NCBI GenBank assembly: GCA_030682575.1
Contig: JAUXNX010000023.1
Coordinates: 124,001 to 188,000 of the forward strand
DNA: 64,000 bases
Source of the DNA: Gammaproteobacteria bacterium
GTDB lineage: Bacteria; Pseudomonadota; Gammaproteobacteria; Pseudomonadales; Pseudohongiellaceae
Direction: 5' to 3'
This document shows positions 43,295 to 52,770 of the stretch, piece after piece. The position numbers and the translations under genes were made by a program. Numbering within the stretch: position 1 is the first letter of the stretch; the number at the start of each line of letters is the position of its first letter. The notes beneath the pieces are model-generated. The model searched no databases. It had not been told where the DNA came from and was given only the letters and a program-made list of their open reading frames with translations.

Positions 43295-43839
43295 TCAACG
43301 ATCTGGAAAGGGCAGAGCAGGCCACTCGTCAGTGGCTGCAGGAAGTAGTGATCGGACTCAACCTGTGCCCGTTTGCACGGCGTGAATTCGATGCAGGACG
43401 CATTCATTTCGCCGTGACGGCAGAGACCGAACTCGAAGCGCTGTTGATGGCCTTTGCCACTGAACTCAGCCGCATCGACAAGACTCCGGAAATTGAAACC
43501 ACACTGGTGATCTTCGCCAACGCAGTGCCGGATTTCCACGACTATCTTGATCTGCTGGATATGGCGCAGGCCTGGCTGGAAGAACGAGAACTGGAAGGCA
43601 TCTTTCAGCTTGCGAGCTTTCATCCCCGGTATCAGTTTGCAGACAGTGATCTTGACGACGAAGCCAACTACACCAACCGTTCACCCTTTCCAGTGATTCA
43701 CATCCTGCGTGAGGACAGTGTCGAAAGAGCGGTAGCGTCGCATCCTGATCCAGCCGCGATTCCCGAGCGCAACATCAAGCTGGCGCGGGACAAAGGGCTG
43801 GTGTTCTGGAAGGAGTTGATGGCCGGGCTGGTCGAATAG
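43291..43839 (+). CDS. DUF1415 family protein
   Basis: A 182-residue cytosolic protein with ATRQWLQEVVIGLNLCPFARREF at the N-terminus and LASFHPRYQFADSDLDDEANYTNRSPFPVIHILREDSVERAV in the second half, the two DUF1415 signatures. The C and D/E residues are conserved but no biochemical function is known. It overlaps the end of the helicase gene in ATGA and is probably co-translated. Confidence 0.9.
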   Translation: MINDLERAEQATRQWLQEVVIGLNLCPFARREFDAGRIHFAVTAETELEALLMAFATELSRIDKTPEIETTLVIFANAVPDFHDYLDLLDMAQAWLEERELEGIFQLASFHPRYQFADSDLDDEANYTNRSPFPVIHILREDSVERAVASHPDPAAIPERNIKLARDKGLVFWKELMAGLVE

Positions 43840-43863
43840 ACGAGCCCTTGGATAAAACTGCCC

Positions 43864-44202
43864 TTAGATAAAACTGAGAGTGGCCAGAATGTTGGTCAGA
43901 TTCAGCAGCAGAAAGAGCATACCGATACGACCCAATGCCTTGCCGGGATCAGCCCCCTTGTAACCGCGCTGTACGCCGGTCAGAAGCAGGAAGGACCACG
44001 CCACCAGACCGACGATCATACCCACGTAGGGCGTCCAGTTGCGGTCGGCCACGAGAACACTGCCGAATCCGAAGAACAGTGCGGCTGCAATCAGGTAAAA
44101 AGCCCAATAGGTCTGTGCCAGCCCGAAATATTCACCCCGGATCAGTTTCCCGAAAGGTGTGCCACTGGTGTGTAGTTCTCCGGCGTTGTTGCTTGTGCTC
44201 AT
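43864..44202 (-). CDS. Hypothetical small membrane protein
   Basis: A 112-residue protein of unknown family. After a hydrophilic N-terminus (MSTSNNAGELHTSGTPFGKLIRGEYFGL) come three or four hydrophobic segments (TYWAFYLIAAALFFGFGSVLV, YVGMIVGLVAWSFLLLTGV, IGMLFLLLNLTNILATLSF), so it is likely an inner-membrane protein. The ATG at 44202 is favoured because upstream residues are poorly coding. I recognise no domain. It lies just downstream of the receiver fragment on the same strand. Confidence 0.6.
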   Translation of the reverse strand: MSTSNNAGELHTSGTPFGKLIRGEYFGLAQTYWAFYLIAAALFFGFGSVLVADRNWTPYVGMIVGLVAWSFLLLTGVQRGYKGADPGKALGRIGMLFLLLNLTNILATLSFI

Positions 44203-44243
44203 AAAATTCTCTGCTGTGATGGGTGGATTCGTGTGTGCCACTG

Positions 44244-44621
44244 TTACTCGGAGCCCAGCACACTGCGCAGTTTCAGCGCCAGATCGTACCGACGGTACGG
44301 TTTGCTCAGCAACTGTACACCGGGATCGAGTCTGCCGTGATGCACAATCGCATGCTGTGTGTAGCCCGATGTATAGAGTACTTTCAGGTCGGGGCGCAGT
44401 GCAATGGCGGCTTCAGCGGCAGTAATAACCGGGTACGCCAATCCAAGCAATTGGTTCTCGACAAACTCGGGCACCACATCATCGTTCTCTACCAGCAGGA
44501 TGTGCTCAGGTCCGCTCTCGGCCTTTACAGTGGCCCCATTTATGCGGGGTTCAGGTGCGGCTCTGTGGGCATCGTGGGGGCAGATGCTATATCCTGCGCC
44601 CTTGTTTCGCTTCTCCGCCAA
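44244..44621 (-). pseudogene. Receiver-domain fragment of a hybrid histidine kinase, internally deleted
   Basis: The C-terminal part of the translation, EHILLVENDDVVPEFVENQLLGLAYPVITA, is the beginning of a receiver domain, while ALRPDLKVLYTSGYTQHAIVHHGRLDPGVQLLSKPYRRYDLALKLRSVLG is its end. The roughly 40 residues that should lie between, including the phosphoacceptor Asp (usually LLFTDVVMP), are missing. There is no ATG, only TTG at 44621, and nothing upstream resembles a kinase. It is best read as a broken remnant of the REC domain of a hybrid sensor kinase. It is transcribed divergently from the YfbR gene. Confidence 0.65.
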
Positions 44622-44638
44622 GTCGCAGGTGTCACGTC

Positions 44639-45259
44639 ATGAACAACGCCGATCTCAATCCTGTTTCCGAGACCATCCGCAGTCATTTCTATGCCTACAT
44701 CAGCAAGATACGCTGGCTGCAGCGCTGGGGCCTGAAGCGCAATGTGATCAATGAGAATGTGATGGAGCACAGTTGGGAGGTGGCGACGATCAGCCATGCC
44801 CTGGGGCTGATCCGCAACCGCCATTTCGGTGGCACGCTCGACGTCAATGCCGTGGTCGTGGCCGCGCTCTACCATGATTGCGGCGAGGTCATCACCGGAG
44901 ACATGCCGTCGCCCATCAAGTATCACTCACCGGAAATTACCACCGCGTACAAGGCAGTGGAAAAGCAGGCCGAACAGGAACTGCTGCGGTTGTTGCCGAA
45001 GGATATGCAGCCCGATTTCCGGCAGGTGCTGTTGCATGAGGAAATTCCCGCCGATCATCTGCAGATCATCAAGGCGGCAGACACGCTTTGTGCCTACATC
45101 AAGTGCAGATCGGAGGTGCTGGCCGGCAATTTCGAATTCTCTCAGGCAGAGAAGGATGTGAAGTCCCGGCTCGATCGCATCGAACTGCCAGAGGTGCGCT
45201 ACTTCCTGGAGACCTTCGTGCCCAGTTATGGCCTGACGCTGGATGAATTGTTGAAGTGA
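44639..45259 (+). CDS. yfbR: HD-domain 5'-deoxynucleotidase YfbR
   Basis: A 206-residue HD-domain phosphohydrolase. VMEHSWEVATISHAL supplies the first His, ALYHDCGEVITGDMPSPIKY the HD pair, and AADTLCAYIKC the last Asp, the pattern of YfbR, which removes phosphate from deoxyribonucleoside 5'-monophosphates. It acts in the cytosol in nucleotide balance. The ATG at 44639 is preceded by no strong Shine-Dalgarno sequence. The MFS gene starts eight bases after the stop. Confidence 0.92.
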   Translation: MNNADLNPVSETIRSHFYAYISKIRWLQRWGLKRNVINENVMEHSWEVATISHALGLIRNRHFGGTLDVNAVVVAALYHDCGEVITGDMPSPIKYHSPEITTAYKAVEKQAEQELLRLLPKDMQPDFRQVLLHEEIPADHLQIIKAADTLCAYIKCRSEVLAGNFEFSQAEKDVKSRLDRIELPEVRYFLETFVPSYGLTLDELLK

Positions 45260-45266
45260 CCCCCTC

Positions 45267-46532
45267 GTGATTGGTTATCTCACCCTACTGCGTACTCAAT
45301 GGCCACTGCTGGCCTTCGGTTTTGTCACGGTGTTCTGGGGCAACTTCGGGCAATCGTTTTTTGTCGGCTGGTTCAGCGCTGATATTCAGGCATCTGTGGG
45401 ATTGTCTGCCAGTGCCTATGGCAGTGCCTACTCGCTCGGCACTCTGGCCGCAGCTGTGACTGTCGCGTGGGCGGGAGCCATCATTGATCGCGTGTCCCTG
45501 CGTACCTATGTGCTGTCCGTGTCCGCCGGGTTGTGCTGTGCCGCGCTGCTGTTGTCCCAGGCGAGTACGCTGTGGATGTTGATACCTGGATTCTTCCTGC
45601 TACGTCTGTTCGGTCAGTCGCTGTTGCCCCACACTGGCATGACGACGATGGCCCGCTATTTCGATGACAACCGGGGCAAGGCCATCAGCGTCGCCATGTC
45701 CGGCGTGCCGGTCGGTGAAGTGGTACTGCCACAGCTCGCGGTCATGCTGATCGCCAGGATCGGCTGGCAATATACTTTTCTGGTGGTTGCACTAGGCGTG
45801 GTGCTGATTCTGGTGCCTTCGCTGTTGTGGTTGCTGCACAAAGCAGCACCGCAGCAGGAGAGACACGATGATGCCCAGGCGCAGATGCGCAGGGATAATG
45901 CGGGTAGCTCGCAACCCGTCGCCATGGGACGTTCCGTGCTTCTCAAGGACTACCGTTACTGGCTCGCGCTGCCCGCACTGATGGCCAGTCCTTTCATCAT
46001 GACCGCCATCTTCATTCATCAGAATTTCATCGTGGTCAGCAAGGGCTGGACACTGAGTTGGCTGGCGACATGTTTCGTGGTTTACGGTGGTATGCACTGG
46101 GTATGTTCACTGATATCCGGTGTGCTGGTGGATCGCTTCAAAGCGGTGCGCCTGCTGCCTTTCATTTTGCTGCCGATGCTGGGTGCCTTGCTGTTGATCA
46201 CCTTTGCGTCCGGCACTTGGGTAGCTCTGGGAATGATGATTCTGCTGGGCATTGGGGCGGGTGGTACACCGCCGGTCACCGGCGCTCTTTGGGCAGAGGT
46301 ATATGGTACCCGGGCGCTGGGCACCATTCGCTCCATGAACATGGCGATCGTCGTTCTCTTTTCCGCCATCTCACCTGTGCTGGTGGGTTACTTCATCGAC
46401 AGGGGCACGGGAGTTGCAGGAATCTTTGGTGCCTGTGCGCTGTACGTTGCTGTGGCGATGGTGCTGATCTCGCTGTCCTATCCGCTGAACCGGGCGCCCG
46501 CCGGCGTGGACAGCTCCGGCAGGATGCTCTAG
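45267..46532 (+). CDS. MFS transporter
   Basis: A 421-residue, 12-segment MFS protein starting from GTG at 45267. It opens LRTQWPLLAFGFVTVFWGNFGQSFF and has ISVAMSGVPVGEVVLPQLAVML and FASGTWVALGMMILLGIGAGGTPPVTGALWAE, with a central cytoplasmic loop of about 50 residues. It does not fit a narrow family by eye; it resembles the oxalate/formate or monocarboxylate type. Substrate is unknown. It follows yfbR by eight bases and precedes ppc by 35. Confidence 0.85.
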   Translation: MIGYLTLLRTQWPLLAFGFVTVFWGNFGQSFFVGWFSADIQASVGLSASAYGSAYSLGTLAAAVTVAWAGAIIDRVSLRTYVLSVSAGLCCAALLLSQASTLWMLIPGFFLLRLFGQSLLPHTGMTTMARYFDDNRGKAISVAMSGVPVGEVVLPQLAVMLIARIGWQYTFLVVALGVVLILVPSLLWLLHKAAPQQERHDDAQAQMRRDNAGSSQPVAMGRSVLLKDYRYWLALPALMASPFIMTAIFIHQNFIVVSKGWTLSWLATCFVVYGGMHWVCSLISGVLVDRFKAVRLLPFILLPMLGALLLITFASGTWVALGMMILLGIGAGGTPPVTGALWAEVYGTRALGTIRSMNMAIVVLFSAISPVLVGYFIDRGTGVAGIFGACALYVAVAMVLISLSYPLNRAPAGVDSSGRML

Positions 46533-46567
46533 ATTGCCCTTTCAAATCATTGAGGTAGCAGATTTCC

Positions 46568-49138
46568 ATGACTGACCAGGTTTCCAAGACATTCGCCGAA
46601 TTGGTGGAGTTGCAATTCCAGCTCTATAACAGTTTGTTTCTGACCCTGCCACTGGATGCCGTGGAGCAGACCGGAACTCTGCTGCCGCTGCTGGCTGAAG
46701 ATTGTGCGAGTGGACTGGAGAACGGGCTCGACCCCGCCGCCATCGTCCAGAGCTTCTTCGAGGTGCACAAACCTGCGTTTACCGAAGAGGAACAGATCCA
46801 CTTCCTGTTCAAGATCATCCAGTACGTGGAGCGCCAGGTCGTTCTTATTGACGCCCTTGAGGATGCAGCCTACAGCAAGATCCATCGCATTGATGGCAAG
46901 AGTTCATTGGTGCAACTGGTGGAACGTGCAAAGGACAGTGATCAGAGTGAAAAGCTCGGGCAGTTGCTGGAAAGCTACGGTGTGCGGGTGGTGCTGACCG
47001 CGCATCCGACACAGTTCTATCCGGGGCAGGTACTGGCAATCATTTCCGATCTCACCGATGCAATCTCCTCGAACCAGATCGGCACTGCACGCGATTTGCT
47101 GCAGCAACTCGGCAATACACCTTTCTTTCAGAAACAGAAACCTTCGCCGTACGATGAAGCAGTGCTGCTCACATGGTATCTCGGCAACATCTTCTATCCT
47201 GCCATTGGCGACATTGTTGATCAGTTGGCCGAACCTCATGGGGAGCAGGTCACCCGCAACAGCGAATTGATCTCGGTGGGTTTCTGGCCGGGTGGGGATC
47301 GCGACGGCAATCCCTTCGTTACCATAGACACGACTCGCAAGGTGGCGGCCAAGCTCCGCTACACGATTCTCACCTGTTATCACCAGGACATTCGCGCACT
47401 CAAGCGCAGGCTCAGCTTTCGCGGCACCTATGACAGGCTGGTGGCACTGGAGGTGCAACTGCACGAGGAGCTGAGCGAAGCAGATGTAGTGCAACCACTG
47501 GTGCTGGCGGATTTTCTGCGCGAGCTTGACGAGATCGAGCAGGTGTTGGTGGCCGAACATCAAGGTTTGTATCGCGAGCAGTTGCAGTCTTTCCGTCGCA
47601 AGGTGCAGCTCTTCGGTCTGCACTTCGCCAGCATCGATATCCGCCAGGACAGCCGCGTGATCAATGCCGCGCTGGACGCTGTGATTGAACAGCGCCGCGA
47701 TCTGTTGCCGCCGACGATCTATGAGCTCAACTGGCAGCAGCAAATCGACTGCCTCCTCAGTTGCAGGGGCCATGCTGACCCGGATGCATTCAGTGATCCT
47801 GTGGTGAGAGATACACTTGCCTCCTTCGGCATCATCCGTGACATTCAGCGCGCCAATGGTGAGCGTGCCGCGCATCGCTACATCATCAGCAATTGCCGGG
47901 GTGCCTCTGACATCGCCAAGGTGTTTGCACTGTTCCGCCTGTGCGGCTGGTCGGATCGTGAGTTGACCGTCGACATCGTGCCCCTGTTCGAGACAGTGGA
48001 CGACTTGCAGCGCGCTGGTGCCTCGATGACGCAGATCTACAACAATCGTCACTACAAGGCGCACATTGAAAAACGCAGGAAGCGGCAAACCGTAATGCTC
48101 GGGTTTTCCGATGGCACCAAGGACGGTGGCTACCTGATGGCGAACTGGGCGATTTATCGTGCCAAGGAAGACCTCACGGCCGTGTCCCGCGAGCAAGGCA
48201 TCGAAGTGATTTTCTTCGATGGTCGCGGCGGCCCACCCGCGCGCGGCGGCGGCGATACTTATCTGTTCTATGCCGCGATGGGCAAGAAGATCGAGAGCAA
48301 CCAGATCCAGATGACTGTGCAGGGGCAGACCGTCAGCACGTTCTATGGTATCCGTGCCGCAGCGGTGCACAATCTCAGTCAGCTGCTCACAGCAGGTTTG
48401 GAAAACAACCTCTACGATCGGCCTGAGCGGGAGCTGGATGACGAGCAACGTGCGCTGATGGAGGATCTCGCGCAGAGCAGCTATCGCTCCTACGACGCCT
48501 TCAAGAAACATCCACTGTTTCTGCCTTATCTGGAGGAGATGAGTACGCTCAATTATTACGCAATGACCAATATCGGCAGTCGCCCTGCCAGGCGTGGTGG
48601 CGCGAAGAAGCTGCAATTCGACGACCTGCGTGCAATTCCTTTTGTGGGCGCATGGAGCCAGTTGAAACAGAACGTACCGGGCTTTTACGGTCTGGGTGCG
48701 GCGCTGAAGGAACAGGAAGACAAGGGCAACTTCGACGCCTGCGTGCGACTTTATCAACGCTCGCGTTTCTTCCGTGCGCTGATCGCCAACAGTATGCAGA
48801 GCATGAGCAAGACCAACTTCCAACTCACGCAGTACATGGAAAAGGATCCCCGCTTCGGCGCCTTCTGGCAGAACCTGCACGATGAATACGAACTCAGTCG
48901 TGCCATGGTGTTGAAAATCTCTGGCCAGCAGATATTGCTGGAGGACAATCCACGCAGCCGCATGAGTATTCAACTACGCGAGAAAGTCGTGCTGCCACTG
49001 CTTACTGTGCAGCAATATGCGCTGATCAGGATTCAGCAGGCTCGTGCAGGTGAAGAACAGCCACACCTGGCACTGTACGAGAAGATGGTGATGCGTTCGC
49101 TGTTTGGCAACATCAACGCCAGCAGAAATTCTGCCTGA
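46568..49138 (+). CDS. ppc: Phosphoenolpyruvate carboxylase
   Basis: An 856-residue PEPC, close to the usual length of 870-890. It fixes bicarbonate onto phosphoenolpyruvate to make oxaloacetate, an anaplerotic step. The catalytic His is in VVLTAHPTQ, GGDRDGNPFV is the substrate loop, LGFSDGTKDGGYLMANW contains the Lys/Ser loop, and EVIFFDGRGGPPARGGG the Arg/Gly-rich loop. The C-terminus MRSLFGNINASRNSA deviates slightly from the usual -QNTG. The upstream SbtA and PurK genes also involve bicarbonate, but are 30 kb away. Confidence 0.95.
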   Translation: MTDQVSKTFAELVELQFQLYNSLFLTLPLDAVEQTGTLLPLLAEDCASGLENGLDPAAIVQSFFEVHKPAFTEEEQIHFLFKIIQYVERQVVLIDALEDAAYSKIHRIDGKSSLVQLVERAKDSDQSEKLGQLLESYGVRVVLTAHPTQFYPGQVLAIISDLTDAISSNQIGTARDLLQQLGNTPFFQKQKPSPYDEAVLLTWYLGNIFYPAIGDIVDQLAEPHGEQVTRNSELISVGFWPGGDRDGNPFVTIDTTRKVAAKLRYTILTCYHQDIRALKRRLSFRGTYDRLVALEVQLHEELSEADVVQPLVLADFLRELDEIEQVLVAEHQGLYREQLQSFRRKVQLFGLHFASIDIRQDSRVINAALDAVIEQRRDLLPPTIYELNWQQQIDCLLSCRGHADPDAFSDPVVRDTLASFGIIRDIQRANGERAAHRYIISNCRGASDIAKVFALFRLCGWSDRELTVDIVPLFETVDDLQRAGASMTQIYNNRHYKAHIEKRRKRQTVMLGFSDGTKDGGYLMANWAIYRAKEDLTAVSREQGIEVIFFDGRGGPPARGGGDTYLFYAAMGKKIESNQIQMTVQGQTVSTFYGIRAAAVHNLSQLLTAGLENNLYDRPERELDDEQRALMEDLAQSSYRSYDAFKKHPLFLPYLEEMSTLNYYAMTNIGSRPARRGGAKKLQFDDLRAIPFVGAWSQLKQNVPGFYGLGAALKEQEDKGNFDACVRLYQRSRFFRALIANSMQSMSKTNFQLTQYMEKDPRFGAFWQNLHDEYELSRAMVLKISGQQILLEDNPRSRMSIQLREKVVLPLLTVQQYALIRIQQARAGEEQPHLALYEKMVMRSLFGNINASRNSA

Positions 49139-49173
49139 TAAAAACAACAATATTCAGTGGGAACCCATAGTGC

Positions 49174-50433
49174 ATGAATAGTCCACGCCGCGTTCTGTTT
49201 GCGAGTCTGATTGGCACCACCATTGAGTTCTTTGACTTCTACATCTATGGCACCGCTGCCGTGCTGGTGTTTCCTTTTTTATTCTTTCCTGGTTCCGATC
49301 CCGCCACAGCAACGCTGCAGTCACTCGCAACATTTGCGCTGGCGTTTTTTGCGCGGCCGATCGGCTCGGCGCTGTTCGGACACTTCGGTGATCGCATCGG
49401 TCGCAAGGCGACACTGGTTGCGGCGCTGCTGACCATGGGGCTATCAACGGTGGTGATAGGCCTGCTGCCGACTTATGCCCAGATTGGCTTGCTTGCCCCG
49501 GCCTTGCTTGCGTTGTGCCGTTTCGGGCAGGGTATCGGTCTGGGAGGGGAGTGGGGTGGTGCAGTGCTGCTCGCAATCGAGAACGCCCCACCTGGCAAGC
49601 GCGCATGGTATGGCATGTTTCCCCAGCTCGGCGCACCCATTGGCTTTATTCTTTCGACATTGGTGTTCGTGATTCTCACGGCGACATTGACAGAGGAGCA
49701 GTTCTTTTCCTGGGGTTGGCGCATCCCCTTCCTCTCCAGCGCGCTGCTGGTATTTGTCGGTCTGTATGTGCGTCTGCAGATCACCGAGACGCCCGCGTTC
49801 CAGAACGCCATCGACAATGATGAGCGCGTGAAGGTGCCGATTGCCACTGTATTTCGCGAGCACTTCCGCACGCTGGTGCTTGCCACACTGATGGCCACCA
49901 CCACGTTCGTCACGTTCTATCTGATGACGGTATTCACGCTGAGCTGGGGCACCAGTCAGCTCGGCTATGAGCGCCAGGACTTCCTCATCATGCAGATCAT
50001 CGGCGTGCTGTTTTTTGCCGCCATGATTCCCTACTCTGCCGTGGTGGCTGATCGCGTTGGGCGTATCCGCATGCTGATCTATGCCACGCTGGCGATCATG
50101 GTGTTCGGATTCGCGTTCGGACCACTGTTTGCCGGTGGCAGTACTGTGATGGTGATTGCGTTGCTCTCGCTCGGGCTGGCATGCATGGGATTGACTTATG
50201 GGCCACTGGGCACCGCATTGGCGGAGTTGTTTCCGACGGCGGTGCGCTACACCGGCGCGTCGATGGCATTCAATCTTGCGGGGATTCTCGGGGGGTCACT
50301 GGCGCCATACATTGCGATGTGGCTGGCAGTGAACTACGGAATCGAGGCTGTGGGTTATTATCTGTCGGGAGCCGGGTTGGTGACGCTGGTGGCGTTGGTG
50401 TTGATCAGGCGTGGAGCTGCACTACAGCATTAA
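49174..50433 (+). CDS. MFS transporter, metabolite:H+ symporter (MHS) family
   Basis: A 419-residue protein of the MHS family, which takes in small organic acids, betaines or amino acid derivatives. RRVLFASLIGTTIEFFDFYIYGTAAVLVFPFLFFP is diagnostic, followed by FARPIGSALFGHFGDRIGRKATL and a central EEQFFSWGWRIPFLSS motif. Twelve membrane segments are expected. The gene stands alone after ppc. Substrate cannot be deduced. Confidence 0.9.
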   Translation: MNSPRRVLFASLIGTTIEFFDFYIYGTAAVLVFPFLFFPGSDPATATLQSLATFALAFFARPIGSALFGHFGDRIGRKATLVAALLTMGLSTVVIGLLPTYAQIGLLAPALLALCRFGQGIGLGGEWGGAVLLAIENAPPGKRAWYGMFPQLGAPIGFILSTLVFVILTATLTEEQFFSWGWRIPFLSSALLVFVGLYVRLQITETPAFQNAIDNDERVKVPIATVFREHFRTLVLATLMATTTFVTFYLMTVFTLSWGTSQLGYERQDFLIMQIIGVLFFAAMIPYSAVVADRVGRIRMLIYATLAIMVFGFAFGPLFAGGSTVMVIALLSLGLACMGLTYGPLGTALAELFPTAVRYTGASMAFNLAGILGGSLAPYIAMWLAVNYGIEAVGYYLSGAGLVTLVALVLIRRGAALQH

Positions 50434-50455
50434 TTCTGGGTTGTTGTGTGGGATG

Positions 50456-51004
50456 TTATCGCTCCCCGCCCTTCACCACTGTCAACTTCAACTCCACCTC
50501 CTTGCTCTCCGACGACAGATACACTCCGTCCTCCTGAATGCTGCACTGCAGTGCCATGTTGCGATCACACAGATCGCCCAGCGTCGTCGATGACACCGTG
50601 TCGATGGCAATCACATTGAGTTTGTCGAAACGGGCCAGGTCTGCGCCGTGTTTGATCCACCATGGCCCGGCGTTGCGCGGTTGGTAGGTGTAGATGAACA
50701 CTTCGTCGGCGCGGCCACAGGCCTTGCGGATGCGCTTCTCGTCCGGCTGGCCCAGATCGATCCAGGTGGTGATGTGGTCAGTCAGGTCCTTGTCCCAGAT
50801 GTCTGGTTCATCTTCGGTGCTGATGCCCTTGGTGAAGCTCAGCCTTTCGCTTGCATGCAAGGCGAAGGCAACGATGCGCACCATGGTGCGTTCGTCGGTT
50901 TCCGAAGGATGTTGTGCCACCGTGAGCTGGTAAGTCTCGTAATGGTGCCGGTTCATATCCGAAATCGTGAGTTCGGCCTTGAGGACTGTCGATTTTGTTG
51001 CCAT
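50456..51004 (-). CDS. yaeQ: YaeQ family protein
   Basis: A 182-residue YaeQ. The motifs STVLKAELTISDMNRHHYETYQLTVAQHPSETDERTMVRIVAFAL and CGRADEVFIYTYQPRNAGPWWIKH are the family signature, and the fold resembles PD-(D/E)XK enzymes. E. coli YaeQ suppresses RfaH-linked defects; the biochemical role is unknown. It is the last gene of a minus-strand run with DoxX, YkgJ and DUF2058, with 12 bases separating it from doxX. Confidence 0.92.
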   Translation of the reverse strand: MATKSTVLKAELTISDMNRHHYETYQLTVAQHPSETDERTMVRIVAFALHASERLSFTKGISTEDEPDIWDKDLTDHITTWIDLGQPDEKRIRKACGRADEVFIYTYQPRNAGPWWIKHGADLARFDKLNVIAIDTVSSTTLGDLCDRNMALQCSIQEDGVYLSSESKEVELKLTVVKGGER

Positions 51005-51016
51005 GTCAGGTTCTTC

Positions 51017-51433
51017 TTACTTTGCTTTTCTGTTGTCCAGGCTGTATGCCCCCGCGCCCAGTCCGCTCATCACAAGCAGGCCCGCGATGATACCCAGATT
51101 CTTCACAAAGTTCTGCGTCTCGTGGCTGCGTTGCAGTCCGGCCTCCATGTCCCAGAAGTCGTGCATGACGATGCTGATGACAAGCGTGAGACCCGCCAGC
51201 AGGAACGCGGCGATCTGTGTCTTGTATCCGACGATCAGAGCCGCACCGCCGCCGAGCTGAATGATGATGGTCAGTACGAGAAAGAACGGAATCATGATCA
51301 TGTCGTGGGCAGCCATGTAGTCGGCGGTGCCCTGATAGTTGAAGATTTTCATCAGGCCGCCGGGCAGGATGAAATACAGGCCAAGAATGATGCGACCGGC
51401 GAGGGGACAGAGGCTGGCGAATTGGTTGATCAT
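51017..51433 (-). CDS. DoxX family membrane protein
   Basis: A 138-residue protein with four hydrophobic segments, LAGRIILGLYFILPGGLMKIFNY at the N-terminus (DoxX signature), FLVLTIIIQLGGGAALIVGY and FLLAGLTLVISIVMHDFWDM. DoxX proteins are membrane components in oxidation and stress handling; this one has no partner. The ATG at 51433 is used because the upstream in-frame extension is not coding-like. It begins 31 bases after the YkgJ stop. Confidence 0.88.
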   Translation of the reverse strand: MINQFASLCPLAGRIILGLYFILPGGLMKIFNYQGTADYMAAHDMIMIPFFLVLTIIIQLGGGAALIVGYKTQIAAFLLAGLTLVISIVMHDFWDMEAGLQRSHETQNFVKNLGIIAGLLVMSGLGAGAYSLDNRKAK

Positions 51434-51464
51434 TTTATTACCCTTGTTGTTGAGAGTTGTGAGT

Positions 51465-52163
51465 TCAAGAAACTGCTGCAGCCTTGCTGAATGCCTTTTT
51501 GCCTTTTCTCCAGCGTTTCTCGGGCTTGTTGTCTGTGAATGTCTCCAGCAGTGCGGTGCTGAGATCGTACAACCCTGCATCCAGCCCTGCACGTTCGATG
51601 CCTTCCCGCGCTCCAGCTATCGCGGCCAATGCACGCATGCCGACCTGCGGCTCTTCGGGATTGGGAATCGAGATGTCTTCCGGATGTTCGTAGGATTGTT
51701 TGCATAGCGCCACATTCAGCGAGTGATGTTTGCGGCACATCGCAGGTCGCACGTCATAAATCGAACACGCACCATCGACGAGCAGTGGGCATTGGATGTT
51801 GCTCGAGAGATGTTGCGCCGTTGTCATATGAGCGATTCGCGCCGCGTTTTCGCGTGCAGCAACCAGAATCGATTCTACCCGCTCTGCGGGAAGTCTTGTC
51901 TGCATCCATGTGCTGATCAGAAATATTTCGTTGGCGCTCGCCGAGACCTTGTAATAACAGCAGTAGTCACAGCCGCGCTGACAATCCACCTGCGTTTTAG
52001 TGGCGGCCATGCTCGATGCAATGACAGCGTCGAGTCGCATGTAATGATCGCGCGTTGCCTTGCCCAGCTTGCTGCCTTCCTTGTTGCCGGCACAGGCCTG
52101 CTCCAGCGCGCGGCTCTCCTGTTGGCGAATCTTCAATGGGGCTTCGACGCTGACTGGTTGCAT
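51465..52163 (-). CDS. YkgJ family cysteine-cluster protein
   Basis: A 232-residue protein with CQRGCDYCCYYKVSASANEIFLI and CPLLVDGACSIYDVRPAMCRKHHSLNVALC, the CxxxCxxCC and C-x-Y-x-x-R-P-x-x-C patterns of the CxxCxxCC (YkgJ) family, which binds a metal centre, likely zinc or Fe-S. Function unknown. It lies in the minus-strand order DUF2058, YkgJ, DoxX, YaeQ. Confidence 0.88.
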   Translation of the reverse strand: MQPVSVEAPLKIRQQESRALEQACAGNKEGSKLGKATRDHYMRLDAVIASSMAATKTQVDCQRGCDYCCYYKVSASANEIFLISTWMQTRLPAERVESILVAARENAARIAHMTTAQHLSSNIQCPLLVDGACSIYDVRPAMCRKHHSLNVALCKQSYEHPEDISIPNPEEPQVGMRALAAIAGAREGIERAGLDAGLYDLSTALLETFTDNKPEKRWRKGKKAFSKAAAVS

Positions 52164-52221
52164 AGGATTGGACGTGACATTGGGGCGCCAAAAAGTGCGG
52201 CGCGAAAGACAAGGGCCGGGT

Positions 52222-52770
52222 TTACCACATCAGATCATCAGGTACCTTGAAGTCTGCATAAGGGTCGTCTTCTGCGGTGCCATCCGCTGCCTTCTGCTGT
52301 TCGTTGCACACGATCACGAAGGACGGATCGCGCAGTTGGATCTTCAGCGCCGCTGCCTGCGGCACGATCTCGTATTTGTCATCCAGTTTCACGATGGCGA
52401 GAAGACCCAGGCTGAGGTGTTCCAGTGTAAGGTTGTCCACGTGCAGAGATTTGATCTTCCTGTCGTCCACGAAGTTGTACACCACGTCGCCGTTGTTCTT
52501 TGGTTGACGATTCATGGTGATGATTTGTCTGATCTGCGCGGCAATGGCTCTGGCCTCGGCTGCCTTGTTCTGTTCACGGGCGAGTTGCCGATCCCGATCG
52601 GCCTTTTCCGCCAGCGTCTTGAGAGCCGCTTCCCTGGTCTCGTCCACGACGCCGACCTTGCTGTGCTGTTGTGCGCGAGTCTGTTTGCGTTTCTCGCTGT
52701 TGCTCTTCTTGAGCTGTTTTTCCTTGACCAGGCCGGCCTTGAGTAATTGTTCCTGCAGGGAGATTGCCAC
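52222..52770 (-). CDS. DUF2058 family protein (YaiL-like)
   Basis: A 182-residue hydrophilic protein with LQEQLLKAGLVKEKQLKKSNSEKRKQ, a long basic coiled-coil-like helix, VVYNFVDDRKIKSLHVDNLTLEHLSLGLLAIVKL and PYADFKVPDDLMW at the C-terminus, all typical of DUF2058/YaiL, a gammaproteobacterial nucleoprotein of unknown function. It has no membrane segments. It is the first gene of its minus-strand cluster; its upstream region holds the start of a divergent MFS gene. Confidence 0.92.
   Translation of the reverse strand: MAISLQEQLLKAGLVKEKQLKKSNSEKRKQTRAQQHSKVGVVDETREAALKTLAEKADRDRQLAREQNKAAEARAIAAQIRQIITMNRQPKNNGDVVYNFVDDRKIKSLHVDNLTLEHLSLGLLAIVKLDDKYEIVPQAAALKIQLRDPSFVIVCNEQQKAADGTAEDDPYADFKVPDDLMW

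Noticed and set aside
46904-48973. A 689-codon open frame antisense to ppc
   Set aside because: The plus strand encodes a complete PEP carboxylase with all catalytic motifs; the antisense translation matches nothing recognisable.
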